A DNA stretch of 64,000 nt from Corbicula japonica (taxonomy: Eukaryota > Mollusca > Bivalvia > Venerida > Cyrenidae): NCBI GenBank assembly GCA_038501625.1, contig JAZAYU010000034.1:930001-994000 (forward strand), in the 5' to 3' direction. Within the stretch, counting starts at the first letter, position 1, and each line of letters begins with the position of its first letter. Under the pieces are notes generated by a model, which ran no database searches, had not been told where the DNA came from, and saw only the letters and a program-made list of their open reading frames with translations. The translations under genes were made by a program, and so were the position numbers. Of this stretch, positions 11,901 to 22,801 are shown in pieces.

Positions 11901-13590
11901 GCCATCATCATCATCATTATCATAATCATTATCATCATCATCATCATCATAATCATCATCATCATGAACAACAACAAAATCATCGTCATTATTATCATCA
12001 ACAACAACAACAACAACACCAACAAAAACATCATAATCATCATCATCATGAGCATCAAAATCATCATCAACATTATCAACAACATAATCATCATCATCAT
12101 CAACAACAACAACAACATCAACAGCGACAACAATAATAATTTTGAATAGTTAAGTTGATGTTGATTAAAACTTTCAGGAGAGTCGGAAGAAGAACGATGA
12201 AATTTCAAATTCAACGGCAATATAACCAAAGTCAACTTCGGTATACTTAGACTCGTGTAGAATTATTCAGTTCTACTTTTAGCCGTTTTCTTTCGGTTCC
12301 CTTAGTAATAAATAACATTCTGACATTAGTTTTATCCTTATCTGCAGAAAATCCCGTTTATAAGTTTTTCAAAATTGTAGTTCTAGTCACCCAACATTTG
12401 TTAATAAAGTCTTTATACTTCAAATAACCCTGAATAAACACTTCTTGTCAGTTTCTTTACTTTTCCTGGTTGTTCCTGTTTAACAACCATCTCTATATAG
12501 TTACCAAATGAATAAAAAAAAATATGCATATAAAACACCATTTTAACTAAAACATTTGAAATACAGTACCTATAAAATCCCATATAACCATTTACTACAT
12601 GGGATATGGCTTTCATCCTCGGCTAACAGTTTAGATCATCCGACACGTCTGATCCAAGATGTTCACTGTTTGCTTTAAGATTCATTGGGTTATTGACCAA
12701 TGTAGATCCAGGCCAGACGGCACGAATGTGCCGGATGATCTTGACTTTTAATGGTTGCGCCTGTGATAAAACCCGTCTATAACGAGTAAAAGGATCAATG
12801 GTTCATGGCTGAAGGTAATAAAGCTTAGATTAGAAACCAGTCTCAAATCTCAAGCGTCTGATTGGCTGAAATGGCTAACGCTTCTAGGTTTGGACATAGA
12901 GCAGAATTATGTTGTGCCATTCATATGAACGTAACTACTCATGAAATAGAATATGAATGATAAACATACAAATACAAAATAATTTGTTTCTTCCTTAAAA
13001 CTTCAGAAACCTACAAGTTTCCTTTCGTTTATCCCATACAGTTTAAATTTAATTGGCTAACGAGCATGCTATTCCATGGTTTGGGAGATGGTGAGAACAT
13101 GGATTTCGGGTTAAAATAATTGGGTAAGAGATGTTCGGAAACCAGGACGCAGATTTGTTCTGTCAGGCATATATTTAAATAGAATCTTTTAACTTGTAGA
13201 GAGAATGGCATTCGCCGAAGATCGTTAAACTAAATTTGATTACCAGGCTCAAATCTCAAGCATCTGTTTTCCTGAAATAGCGACTGCCAGTCTCAAATCT
13301 CAAGCATCTGCATGCATGGCAGTCGCCATTTCAGCCAATCCGATCTTTGAGATTTGAGACTGGTCTCCAATATTAGTTTTTTTGAGATTGGGCAATTATC
13401 GTTGTTACTATAAACGTTTACATTGTTGATGTGGGCACTACAAATGTTAATGTTGAATTTCATGCATGTTTCCTTTGTATTTAAGGAGAAGAAAGTACCA
13501 CTGACAGATCATCAGAACGGATATACAGTGTTTGATGTGGGCTCAACGATGAATGGAGGCCCATACCCGGAATATAATACGAAAATGTGA
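2789..13590 (+). CDS. SLC5-family sodium-coupled solute transporter, 3' part (nine exons)
   Basis: Exons: 2789-2929, 3328-3454, 3855-3943, 4889-5016, 6476-6633, 7012-7220, 9079-9176, 11724-11812, 13486-13590. Joined they give 380 residues in one open frame ending in TGA, with every intron GT..AG and phases closing. SLC5 proteins are about 600 residues, so roughly the N-terminal third lies left of the window. Family signatures read directly: FDPNPLERHTFW, then GNQAMIQRYLS, LPGVLLACIFSAS, SLSTVSSGINA (the TM8 region that holds the Na2-site serines in this LeuT-fold family), YGMIGGPLLGVF and a last hydrophobic helix WYSAFAVIVVVVVAVFVSC. These fit the monocarboxylate/multivitamin (SLC5A8, A12, A6) clade of plasma-membrane Na+ symporters. 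The substrate cannot be told from sequence alone. A Thr/Met-rich loop precedes the last helix. The C-terminus ends N-T-K-M, loosely like a class I PDZ ligand. Confidence 0.9.
2996..3134. repeat. F1 palindrome copy, diverged
   Basis: AAACCAGTCTCAAATCTAAAG and inverted AGAGATTTGAGACTG around a degraded centre; starts 66 bp after an SLC5 exon. Confidence 0.75.
3328..3454 (+). CDS. SLC5 transporter exon b
   Basis: Acceptor tttgcag at 3321-3327. It reads IALYLQLPAGVVVTTLFVYA, a membrane helix, then a Cys-containing loop ending SLPDQ at donor CAG|GTGATT. Confidence 0.9.
3494..3589. repeat. F1 palindrome copy, left arm deleted inside
   Basis: GGAGGTTATAAAACT joins directly to the centre TCGCCATTTCAGCCAATCAG; ends CCTTGGGCA, with CAG on both flanks. 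Confidence 0.8.
3855..3943 (+). CDS. SLC5 transporter exon c
   Basis: Acceptor cacttcag before 3855. It reads LIPWLVMDVLGSFPGLPGVL then LACIFSASL. The PGLPG turn is typical of SLC5. The donor splits the Ser codon AG|C. Confidence 0.9.
4195..4850. repeat. Old diverged foldback element, arms about 320 bp
   Basis: Left-arm blocks (AACTTTGCACAAATCAATG; CAGTAAAGAAAAACTGG; CTATTTG with CACAAAAAC; CTGACAACAATGTCTAAGAT) recur inverted and in reverse order at about 4580-4850, with a centre near 4520. It lies in the SLC5 intron and ends about 35 bp before the exon at 4889. Confidence 0.65.
4889..5016 (+). CDS. SLC5 transporter exon d (Na2-site region)
   Basis: Acceptor tattacag at 4881-4888. It reads STVSSGINAIALVFMADIVQ and on to ATIISKII. 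STVSSGIN matches the conserved TM8 serines of SLC5 symporters. Confidence 0.9.
5173..5319. repeat. F1 palindrome copy, complete
   Basis: Full arms: CTGAGCATGGAAACCAGTCT and its complement around GAAATGGCGACCAGTCACCA. Confidence 0.9.
6036..6182. repeat. F1 palindrome copy, complete
   Basis: GGCTGAATGTTATGAAGCTG to TTATAACCTTGGGCA. Confidence 0.9.
6312..6440. repeat. F1 palindrome copy, diverged
   Basis: CCAGTCAAATCTCAAGCATC and GTGCTTGAGATTTGAGACTG arms; ends 35 bp before an SLC5 exon. Confidence 0.75.
6476..6633 (+). CDS. SLC5 transporter exon e
   Basis: Acceptor gtttcag before 6476. Two hydrophobic segments are read, including LQVALSIYGMIGGPLLGVFV. The exon ends NEW in phase 0 at TGG|GTAAGT. 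Confidence 0.9.
7012..7220 (+). CDS. SLC5 transporter exon f with Thr/Met-rich loop
   Basis: It reads GALIGLLVGLAMSSWLSIGA, a helix, then NKNRPPPPVCPTSGG and a loop with MTSIMTTMTSTMMSTTTSG. An N-M-T sequon sits at the loop start. The acceptor AG at 7010-7011 has a weak pyrimidine tract, but phase and homology support it. Confidence 0.85.
7916..8044. repeat. F1 palindrome copy
   Basis: Arms intact, centre shortened to ATCTGACCAGTCGCCATTTC. Confidence 0.88.
8485..8530 (+). repeat. Dispersed repeat F3, fragment
   Basis: Shares GGTTAAACCTGGTTTTAGAG and TGCACCAACAT with the copy near 508-590. Confidence 0.5.
8924..9048. repeat. F1 palindrome copy with CTA duplication
   Basis: TGCCCAAGATCATAAAGC to GATCTTGGGCC, flanked by CTA at 8921-8923 and 9049-9051; 30 bp before an SLC5 exon. 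Confidence 0.85.
9079..9176 (+). CDS. SLC5 transporter exon g (last membrane helix)
   Basis: Acceptor cattttag at 9071-9078. It reads SGLDMFYSLSYLWYSAFAVI then VVVVVAVFVSCLTG. MFYSLSYLWYS corresponds to the usual NWYSLSYLY motif before the last SLC5 helix. Confidence 0.88.
9228..9356. repeat. F2 copy, degraded, in SLC5 intron
   Basis: GCATGTGCGACCAGTGC and GCAGTGCAGATCCTGATCCA are recognisable; the ends are lost. Confidence 0.6.
9541..9632. repeat. Minisatellite of AAGTA/AAGTG units
   Basis: A run of 4-5 bp units (AAGTAAGTAAG, then repeated AAGTG, then AAGTA) over about 90 bp in an SLC5 intron. Confidence 0.85.
9668..9800. repeat. Perfect hairpin, 56-bp arms
   Basis: 9668-9723 is the exact reverse complement of 9745-9800, with a 21-base loop. 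It starts AAATACTAATGTTGAGGTCG. No coding content. Confidence 0.9.
9808..9909. repeat. Second hairpin, about 36-bp arms
   Basis: 9808-9843 pairs with 9874-9909 with one mismatch. The arm includes ATATCATATACCCTATGAAT. It lies 8 bp from the preceding hairpin. Confidence 0.88.
10316..10817 (-). mobile_element. Decayed non-LTR retrotransposon reverse-transcriptase C-terminal fragment
   Basis: Two overlapping minus-strand reading frames (10605-10817 and 10316-10660) carry typical sequence from after the RT palm: YKAYVQPHLDYCSILWG, then LKLQKRACRTILG, then AVFMYKVAHNVLPNYI. This is the familiar region following the catalytic domain in CR1/Jockey/RTE-like elements. The frame break between them and the lack of an upstream palm or endonuclease show a dead 3' fragment. 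Sequence at 10820-11460 may be further decayed element, but I cannot support it. Confidence 0.7.
11526..11671. repeat. F1 palindrome copy with CTG duplication
   Basis: TGCCCAAGATTATAAAAC to GATCTTGGGCC, flanked by CTG on both sides (11523-11525, 11672-11674). Confidence 0.88.
11724..11812 (+). CDS. SLC5 transporter exon h (cytoplasmic tail)
   Basis: Acceptor cttcgcag before 11724. It reads GGTRRKPVDDKLLSPFYHTM then MSFSSIKGKE in phase 0 at GAG|GTAAAT. A charged tail after the last helix. Confidence 0.82.
11840..12135. repeat. CAT/CAA-rich low-complexity tract
   Basis: Imperfect trinucleotide repeats (CAT, CAA) just after the SLC5 exon 11724-11812. The apparent poly-His/Gln reading frame running through it is read-through of the intron and not protein. 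Confidence 0.85.
12625..12800. repeat. F2 copy, degraded
   Basis: Contains TTCACTGTTTGCTTTAAGAT, GTAGATCCAGGCCAGACGGC and ACGAATGTGCCGGATGATC. Confidence 0.6.
12808..12877. repeat. F1 half copy
   Basis: Left arm only, GGCTGAAGGTAATAAAGC to TTGGCTGAAATGGC. Confidence 0.8.
13214..13394. repeat. F1 palindrome copy with internal arm duplication
   Basis: AGTCTCAAATCTCAAGCATC appears twice before the right arm. Confidence 0.75.
13486..13590 (+). CDS. SLC5 transporter terminal exon
   Basis: Acceptor tatttaag before 13486. It reads EKKVPLTDHQNGYTVFDVGS and ends PEYNTKM with TGA at 13588-13590. The phase matches the preceding exon. Confidence 0.82.
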   Translation, partial: EKKVPLTDHQNGYTVFDVGSTMNGGPYPEYNTKM

Positions 13591-13921
13591 AATGTATTTT
13601 ATTTTTGGTGATCGGATGTAGTTAAGTCACCATAGCAACTTGAAAATGATTGTTACTAAAAACCTGGGTGCCGTTTCGTGTAGATGTTTTAAGATGAGAC
13701 AAAAATATCTCTTACTTTAATTGATTGTAAGTGATAAATGTACATATTCTATTTGTCCAATAATAGTAATTTTAGTCCATGGTGCCGTTTCATGAAGATG
13801 TCCAAAGAAAAAAAAACAGAAAAATGTCTTATGTTGCTTGCACCTTAATTGCCATAAAACCGTAGTACGACAAAAGTTGCGCTAAAAACAGTGTCCTAAG
13901 TCTTTGATGAAACGGCAACCT

Positions 13922-14035
13922 GGGCTAAAGATTAAAAAACTGAGATTAGAAATCAGTCTAAAATCTCTAGCATCTTATTGATCAGATGCTTGATATTTGA
14001 GACTGGTTTCCATTCTCAGTTTTATAATCTTGAGA
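13922..14035. repeat. F1 palindrome copy, centre lost
   Basis: The arms meet at AGCATCTTATTGATCAGATG; this is just 3' of the SLC5 stop. Confidence 0.78.
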
Positions 14036-14200
14036 CCTGGCGTGGCTTATGGGAGTTAACTGCACACTAGAACTTAATTTAACCTCCAGTCGCCACCACG
14101 TCAGTGGCTAACATGTTTTGACAACGACAGTTAGTGTTCTGATGAGGAAACAACTCGGCTTCTCGTGTTAGTTATTTTTGTGGTACAATATTGATGGTTT

Positions 14201-14206
14201 AATAAA
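14201..14206 (+). terminator. Possible polyadenylation signal of the SLC5 gene
   Basis: AATAAA about 610 bp after the SLC5 stop, the first canonical hexamer I found downstream. Nothing else marks the cleavage site. Confidence 0.35.
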
Positions 14207-14299
14207 CTTATGTTTTGTTGTTGTTTTTAATATTCGACGGAGCTTTTTTAACGTAATTATCATTTATACACACAACATACAGTTGTGAAGAAGAATCTG

Positions 14300-14437
14300 T
14301 GCCCAAGGTTATAAAACTGAGCATGGAAACCAGTCTCAAATCTCAAGCATCTGATTGGCTGACCAGTCGCCATTTCAGCCAATCAGATGCTTGACATTTG
14401 AGACTGGTTTCCATGCTCAGTTTTATAACCTCGGGCA
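14300..14437. repeat. F1 palindrome copy
   Basis: TGCCCAAGGTTATAAAACTG to TTATAACCTCGGGCA, centre slightly shortened. Confidence 0.9.
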
Positions 14438-15836
14438 CAGTAGTTTCGCACCAAGCCACGAATATTTGATATAGACATATATAGATGGTTAATCTCTAAG
14501 CGCATTAGTTACCAATGTTTGCGGTTAAAGTAATTTGTTCGAAGAATTTTCAAATGAATTGTAAGTTTATACAGTACTGATATTTCACAAACTTGAGTTT
14601 TTGTTCTAAAGAAACCCCCCCTGTCCGCAAACGATACGCAACTACTCCGAGACTTATCAGGCTCCTGCATTTATACCACAGACCTGCAGCGTTCATTATT
14701 TGGATAAGGTTTTCCAATACAACATTTTAAATGTTTTCCCATTAATGAATCGATTTATACTAAAATTGTACGAGAAATATTTTAAATATATGTATAATTT
14801 TATTTGCTGTTGTTATAGTATTCTAAGACGTTTGCCTGTACATTTATATTTAAAGAAGCACGCATTTTCTGATTGCCAGAGACAGTGTTTTCCGTCTAAT
14901 AAGTTTAATTTGTCATCTGTATAATACAAGGATAATCACGTTTTATCTTTTTCGCGAAATTAAAGTCAATACGAAGGGTTGTCACCAGGGTGGTGATTGT
15001 TCGAATCCCAGCTTGTGCCGACTTTTGGTACATTGGTCGTTTTTGTGATTGCTCTTAGATGTCAGAGCGTCAGTGCTGGTTCGAAACCAAGATTACGTCA
15101 GTAGCATTTACGTAGAAAATGATATCTAACATATTGGAAAATAGCTATTTTCTTAAAAACTACAAAAACGGAACATTTTAGAACATTTCAAACTTTTCAT
15201 AGTCGTTTTGATCCGAATGTAAAAAATCAATATTGACCATCGACAACTTCTTCGCCGCTTGTCATGTCAACTCTAGAAATAACAATACACAGAGAGCTTA
15301 ACGTTTCAGTTATACAGATTAATATTTTCGTACCGGATTACAGTTCAACCTATATTAGTTTCAACTTGTAAGATTGTTCATATTTTAATATGCAAAATAT
15401 CTTCATGTAAAAAGTACCTCTATTATTGTACAAACTTTATTTACAACAGCCAACAAAAAATCGTTTCGTACAAAATTTTATAAAAATTGTCTTAGTTCGT
15501 TGAAAGTGGAAACATTTTTTATCACATCACCTTATTTATCCTTGCCCACCGTACTGGAAAAGTATTTGGAATTTTGTCGCTCAATTAAGTGACGACATGC
15601 TTGCACAAAAATTCCACATTAAGCTGCGGAGAAAGTTTGTATAATTTTACCAAAATTATGTTAGACTTCTGCTTACTCCGGCATGGTGATATATTTTACA
15701 TATTACATATCCTTATAATTAAAACTAACATAATTTTAATAAAATTATACAGAGTGTCTCTTGAGAGAGACTAACGCGGTCTTTTCAGGTTGGTGTGGTT
15801 CTATTGTCTATTGTTGGATCTTTTTAAGCAGTAGAC

Positions 15837-16557
15837 GTTAAGGTTCCGCAAATATTGCAAATGGCGAAAAGAGGCTAAATTTTCAAAATTGAATTTTGGG
15901 GGAAATACTAATTGCCACCTAGATTTTAGTAAATAAATGTATTTAGCTATGGATGTAGTAAATGTTTGCAAGCTTAATTTAGTCTAATTCATGTTCTAAT
16001 TACTAAGCACATACTAAAACAAAAGAAAAACCGTTTGCATGAGAAACTCTGAAACTCATGAACAATATTCCAAAGCAACTTATTCCTGAAATAAGTATAT
16101 GCTGGTCTACAATGTTTAGTGCCCATTCGTCAGAATAATGTAAGGGTTTTCAAGAAATTCAAGGAAATCTTACTTCCTGGTTCAAAGTGAAAGTGAAAGT
16201 ACTTTCACTTTGAACCAGGAAGTAAGATTTCCTTGCATTTCTTGAAAACCCTAACATTATTTTGAAGAATTGGCACTAAACATTGTAGACCAGCATATAC
16301 TTATTTCAGGTACGAGTTGCTTTGGTATATTGTTCATGAATTTCAGAGTTCTCATGCAAACGGTTTTTCTTTTGTTTTAGTATGTGCTTAGTAATTAGAA
16401 CATGAATTAGACTAAATTAAGCTTGCAAACATTTACTACATCCATAGCTGAATGCATTTATTTACTAACATCTAGGTGGCAATAAGTATTTCCCCCAAAA
16501 TTCAATTTTGAAAATTTAGCCACTTTTCGCCATTTGCAATTTTTGCGGAACCTTAAC
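15837..16557. mobile_element. 720-bp near-perfect hairpin (foldback element)
   Basis: 15837-16194 reads back inverted as 16201-16557 around a 6-base spacer, with only scattered mismatches and small indels. The ends are GTTAAGGTTCCGCAAA and its complement. Arms of about 357 bp with almost no loop mean a transcript would be nearly all double-stranded. No open frame of note. No clear target duplication. Confidence 0.9.
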
Positions 16558-16819
16558 ATAGGTGCTTGCGCTCCTTGAATAGTTTGAAAACTTATTTGAC
16601 AGTATAGTATGCATTACTTTTATTGAATAAAGACTTAAATTTCAATCCCAGTTGATGAAAGCAAATCTATGTATGAAGAAAATATTAACCGGAACATTTG
16701 CAAGACGTTCTATAGTTATATTATTGTGAAAAAAGAGGCGATATATCATAACAAAAAACACAACAAGAACAAACAAACACCAACGACTAGAGTTGAGCTC
16801 CACCACCTTATATTTTAAA

Positions 16820-16825
16820 TTTATT
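16820..16825 (-). terminator. Polyadenylation signal of the mucin-like gene
   Basis: AATAAA on the minus strand, 74 bases after the proposed stop. Confidence 0.5.
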
Positions 16826-16898
16826 CACTGTTTGTTTTTTACTGCATTATTCTCAATCTTTAAAAGGAAAGTCGACTGTTTCTGAGGTCATGCTGTTG

Positions 16899-16922
16899 TC
16901 AGTCACCACAGCCAGTAAGATC
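16899..16922 (-). CDS. Mucin-like gene, terminal exon
   Basis: After TTTCAG it reads DLTGCGD then TGA at 16901-16899, in phase 0 as required. Short, so support rests on phase and the AATAAA downstream. Confidence 0.55.
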   Translation of the reverse strand, partial: DLTGCGD

Positions 16923-19900
16923 CTGAAATCAGAAATCAGCATTCTTTTAAAATATGTTTATCATCATGCACATTGCTGCGATGAAGTTTTAGCAATTCAC
17001 ACATGTTCGAGAGTGATTTTAATGAACGTCGTCTCATAAACTGTCGAATGGTGAACAATAACGTGACACAGATGCGCAGGCCTGTTTTACCACCAGCGTG
17101 AAATACCACGTACCGTCAGACGCTCGGTCGTCGATGTCACTATTTTATCAAGGTGTCCAGAAAAGCCGTTAAATGAAAATATTCACCATTATTTTTATAA
17201 GAACTGGGAAATTTGAAGAGTTTTAATAAAAGTATTACATCGAAAATTTCTTGCGTTTATTGGGATATGAAAAAAACAGCTAAAGGCACTGCAAACGTTA
17301 CATACTTTAAGATACCAAATGTTTTCATACCCTTATAACAGCAATTCATTCAAAATTCAGTTCTTTAAAATAAAAATAAGTCTAATTAATGAAGTCGTCT
17401 TTAATTTTAGAAATGTTATTTTGTACTTAATTATGTGGTTCTATGATAGAAAAACTTTTATAAAAACCAATGTAGATTAGCGATAACGAAGCTAATAACA
17501 TTTTATCCCCCAGGATACAATATAAGTTTTTAATTTATAATTACTGGCATAACACCTACACCGCTGTATTTATTTACACTAAGTTTAAAATTTGAGTCAT
17601 TTTAATACAGAATAATTTGTAGAACGTGAATTTGTTTAGTTAAATCAACAATAATTTAACAAATATAATTTATTTACAAATTTCACATTATGAACACTTA
17701 CGTGAATAATTCCTTTTTTACGCTTTCTTCATTTTAGTTTATGAACCTCGGTCCTTATGAAAGATATGTTAAAATTGTTGAATTTAAATTCACATATACA
17801 TGTTGCTGCCATTCTGAGTATACTCTTTTAAGACTTGTTTACACACTTGAAACTTAATCGATTAACTCGGTTTGTGATATTGCTTCAAGTTGAGTAATTA
17901 TTTACTTCTAAATAAGCATAAACAGTACCGAAATGACAAAAGTCCAGTCAGCTTAGCCTAAAAAGTGGTCAACCTTGAACTCTTTGCAAAAGAAATGTTT
18001 AATGCATGTTTGACACGGAAAATACATATATGTTTACATACTAAAAGTTGCATTCTGTAGATTTGGTGGAAGTTTCTGAAAAATGTCCATAAATAAGGGC
18101 ACCCATTCAAAACTCTAAATTTACTAGCGCATTCCTGTACTGCCTATTGAGCCATATTGCAACCTTGGTTACCCTCCCTACAATGATTTAAAATGAAACA
18201 TTGATAGTCAAAATAGTACAAGATAACAAATTCAAGTAATTCATTTGTATTATTTATAATATATTGATATTTTATAGGGTTACAGTTACCCCCATTCACT
18301 TTTATTATAAAACACAAATTTGTTAAACAAAAAATTTTATCAAATATAAGCAAATTAAACTTTCCGGACACTGTGCACATGTACAATTTAACCGTATCTG
18401 ACGGTTATGAACATCAACGGGTTTCTCTAAACATAAGAAAGACTGAACAGATTTGTAGTCATGAAAGAACATTTGCAAACTTAAACGTTATTAGTAAAGG
18501 CCGAACATGCCTACAATCCTTGTATAGAATAAGAACGGAAGAATCAAATACATAACAGGTAGTTATATCATTCAATGTTATTTTAACTGTTCATGATAAT
18601 TTACGAAATAAAAGCGTGAAAATATTAAAATATAAAGATACATCTTGAAACGATTCCAATAATCTTAACTAGAAGCAACTGAAAGCAACTGAAAGCAGAT
18701 AAATTCATAAATGTTCTTTGATTGACTAGAAAAAGAGAGTACGGCATACACACCTCTTGTGCTACATCAGCACTTTTAATGAGACCGTGCTCCGGGTGCT
18801 CGTAAAGTGTTCTGAAATTATATACCAAAATGGCATAGTTACGAAGATATATATTGTTTCGTATTAAAAGAAAACAACGTTAACAAAAAGTTGTTACTCT
18901 AAATGTCAAATGTTTGACTCTGAAATCTAAAAAATTACGGATATATAAAAGAATAACATGATGTAATTACATATATAATAAACATTCACAGAGAAGTCTT
19001 CATAAAAAATTAAAAATATTTGTGATAAAACGAATATCTGATTAAGTACAAAGCGATTGAAAAATAACACACTAAACAAAAGGACAAACATAGACGCATA
19101 CAGACAATGAACATAGAGTAAATGAGTAGCAACCAAACACATATGCACCAACATAGACACTGGTAACTTACCCACATGTGTAAAAGTAGAGAAACAGAAC
19201 AGATTTTCTTTAGTAAACTACATAAGAGCTGCGATATGCTGGAGAAAAAGTAAATCACTTACCTCCGAGAACCATGTTTTTCGCATGCGGGGTTATATGA
19301 ATACAATTGTCTTCTCGCGTAGATATGAACAGTTCGAAATAAAGCATTCAGAGAAGTTTCTCATGTTAAACTTGCTTACTTCTACATAAGAGATTAAGAT
19401 AAAATTGTACAATATTAAAAGAGGGAACTGGAACATTATTTCTATAAAATGGAAGTGTTGTGCACTGTAATATATAAGGCTGCGTGCGCTCTGGACGAGT
19501 TGGCGGCCTAGCGGCCTGGGGGTCCGTCGGCTTGGTGGCATAGCGGCGTGAAGTTGGCGGCCAAGCGGCGTGACGGCTTGCGGTCGAGAAGATGGCGGTC
19601 TAGAGGCCTGCCGGACCGAATATAAATAGAGATAGAAAACAATAGAAAATGAAGAAAACTCGAGAAATGATATTTACCTAGAAACAAAGTTTTTATTAAA
19701 TAAAAACAACAACAGCATGCAGAGAATAAGAGCTATCCCAGATAGGACTGAGAGTCCAAAAAGAGCGAGTTGCATAGCTGTATATTTTTTGCAGGAAGTC
19801 GGAAGAGTTGAAAGAAAGTTACGCGTTACCACTGACAAAACGAAACAACACATTTTGCAAGTACTCAACAATTAACCATTTCTGAAGTGTTGCATATTTG

Positions 19901-22770
19901 TTAAATATATGTGAAATATTTGTGAAATTATAAAATAACATGAACATCCTATTGTTTATTAGTTTATGACGAAACGACTATGTTGCATATTTTGTTGGTT
20001 TTGTTCTATTTATTTTCTCGAGTCTTCGTTTAACAAAAACATTAAATCAACATTTTCTTTAGAAACAGCATCAAGAGACTTATAGCCAGAGTAACTAGTA
20101 CCCAAGGTTATAAAACTGAGCTTAGGTCTTACTTACCGGAGTCGCCGATTGTAGGTCTAGTTCTACTGTATGATCAGGGACGCAATCATCATAAATAACT
20201 CTAAAAATACTATTTTAATGTAAAACAGCAACAACACTATGTTAAAAGTCCGCACAGATTACAAAATGCACAACGAGTGTTTTGCCAAACCAGTATTTTC
20301 ATACCAGTGTCAGGTTTTAATACAATAACAAACGGCTACTTGTTTTTGTTATGTGTGACAATGATTTTTTAAAATAAAGTCGACGTTTAATCACAGTGGT
20401 AAAAGTAATTAAGGAAATTGTTCATAGGTGCTAAAATGACAACAATTTAGGCTTTTCTTGGTATCTTTCAAATATAATAGTACTAGATCTACCATTTTTT
20501 ACAATGTCATCTTGTTAGTGACTGAATCCAAGAAAAAAATAATTTACTCTGTATAATTTCATTTGTTGCCAATTTATTAAAAAATGGAACAATTTGCATA
20601 AATATTTCACTTTGGTATTGTAAAAATGGATGTCTCCCTACTTCTGTGTCGACTGATGTGCAACCAATCTAATAAGCATTGTCCTCGACATAAACAGCCG
20701 ATATAATGCTTGATTTGCCACGAAACAATTGAAATTGCTTACTCTGCGATGGTTACAACGTATCCATCTTCACTTGTGCTTATACCATTTTCTTCCTTGG
20801 GATCGTATTCGATAACTCTGAAATACAACCAAGAGCAATGTAAATTACTTATAATAAGATGAAATAAACAAACAATAAAAAGTTAAAGATTTTTAACAAA
20901 CTACCAGTTGCGAATTGATCTTAGTAAATAGACTTAGTAAATGTTTCTTGCAAAAGCTTACAAATTTTTGTTTAAAAGATGTCTTAAAAACTTTAATCAA
21001 AACGGTTAAGTGTTTGTCATTGCAATTTCGAAATTCCGATAATGTGTAATTACAACTTTTCATTCCTTCAATTAAGGCCGATATTATTTCTTAACAATGA
21101 CTAAATACAATTAAGACGTCACTTTCCACAATACTGCGGTACATTGTATTTGTACGAAGGCTTTCAACGAACAAAAATGTATGAAAATGTGTAACTTTCG
21201 CGTCGAACATTTGAAAAACAGTTTATGTCGACAAACAAATTTTCATTTAAAGACAAAGCACTTATGGCTAAATATACTCAACAAAAAAAGAAACCTGACA
21301 CTGTAACTTTGAATAAGTATGAGGTGCATATTCAAAATCTATATATTTTTGCACCATCCAAAAGAAAATAACCACTGAATCACTTGTTTCATGCACCAAA
21401 AATATCAAAATGCATAATAAAGTTCAAAACATGCACAATTTTTATTACATACAAAATTCAATTAGCTTTAAATCTGATTCCAGGAAAATACACCAAATAT
21501 AAAGTGTCAGGTTTCTATTTTTGTTGAGTATAGTATAAAGAATAGGCTTATGCACACACATATGCAATAAATCTGTTAATACTATGCTGAATATATAACA
21601 AAACAGAACAGGTCTTTCATGATCTGACCAGTGCACGAGGAAATGATGCATCAAGATTGCAGTAACTAATGTGATCTCAAGAGATTTTTGTATACCGAAA
21701 AAGTAGATCAGACATCATGATTACAAAGAATTTCTTTACAGATTCACCCGCATCACTAGATTGTTTTGACTGTATATTCCGCAAATAAGTAAAATATTGA
21801 ATAGGACACAGTTTTATTGGCTTTTATTGTTCATATGTCTGTTTCAATACACCTCAGTATTCTTAAAATATCATTATTTATGTTAATTTTGAGTCCCACT
21901 CCCAAGTTGTTATCCAGAAAAAACACATAACCTTTGCAAAAAGACGCCTCAATGTAAACCAGCAGGTTTTAGTTTTCCTCCAGCGTATTTGAAAAAAGTT
22001 TCTTTCCCGGCCAAGTTCTTATTCAATTTCGAATTTATGCACGAATGGAATAGTTTCCGCCATGGGTCTGAGAACTTGTAAACGAACAAGATTATTCAAA
22101 AACGGTATTATTATACCAAACCAAGTCTATCTTCTTGAAATACTTACTGAGCTATATAAACAATATGACCTTCTTTATCACAAGGAGCCGGGGTTGGCGT
22201 AATCGTCGGGGTTGGCGCTGTTGGATACGAGTGGGTTGGGTGAGGTCTTGGCGGCTCTGAACACTGTTCAAATGGCGGATCACCGGGCATTTGTACTAAA
22301 TAAAAACACAAATGTACACATGTATTTTGATTTCCCAAACTTGTTCAATTGTACACTAGTTATTATCAGTATGTATTATAATAATGGTTAAATTGTTTTA
22401 AAAGCACATTGCAAATTGATATTTGTTAGGGTATAACGGTTACAAAAACGATCATTAAACAAACGGTTTAATAAGATTTCTTGTGTCTTATTTAAAACTA
22501 TATTCGAATTTCGATCATATAATCTTTGAGGCTGCATTTCAGCCGTTTGTTTTATTTATCATAACAGAATTACCAACCAAAGCCAAATTTTAAGCTGTTT
22601 GGGGTTTTCTGAAGATAAATACCTTTATAGCGTGAACTATTGTTGCAGTGTGTAATTAAACTCATTCAAGAAAATGTTGAGATTAAGCCAGTTATCAATA
22701 CTCACAAGGGGGCAGTGGATCCTCTCTATTTAGCACATATATAATTCTGCAATTTATAAAATGAATTAAA

Positions 22771-22801
<31 letters not shown>

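Larger units (their letters stand above)
13591..16819. other. Intergenic region between convergent SLC5 and mucin-like genes
   Basis: It contains F1 copies at 13922-14035 and 14300-14437 and the 720-bp hairpin at 15837-16557. I see no supported exon. Confidence 0.6.

Noticed and set aside
11675..12136. His/Gln-rich frame
   Set aside because: It is the SLC5 exon 11724-11812 read through into an intronic CAT/CAA tract.
14980..15105. tRNA or SINE: TTGTTCGAATCCC and TGGTTCGAAACC resemble B boxes
   Set aside because: No A box at the right spacing, no cloverleaf and no tail; chance or a very decayed SINE.
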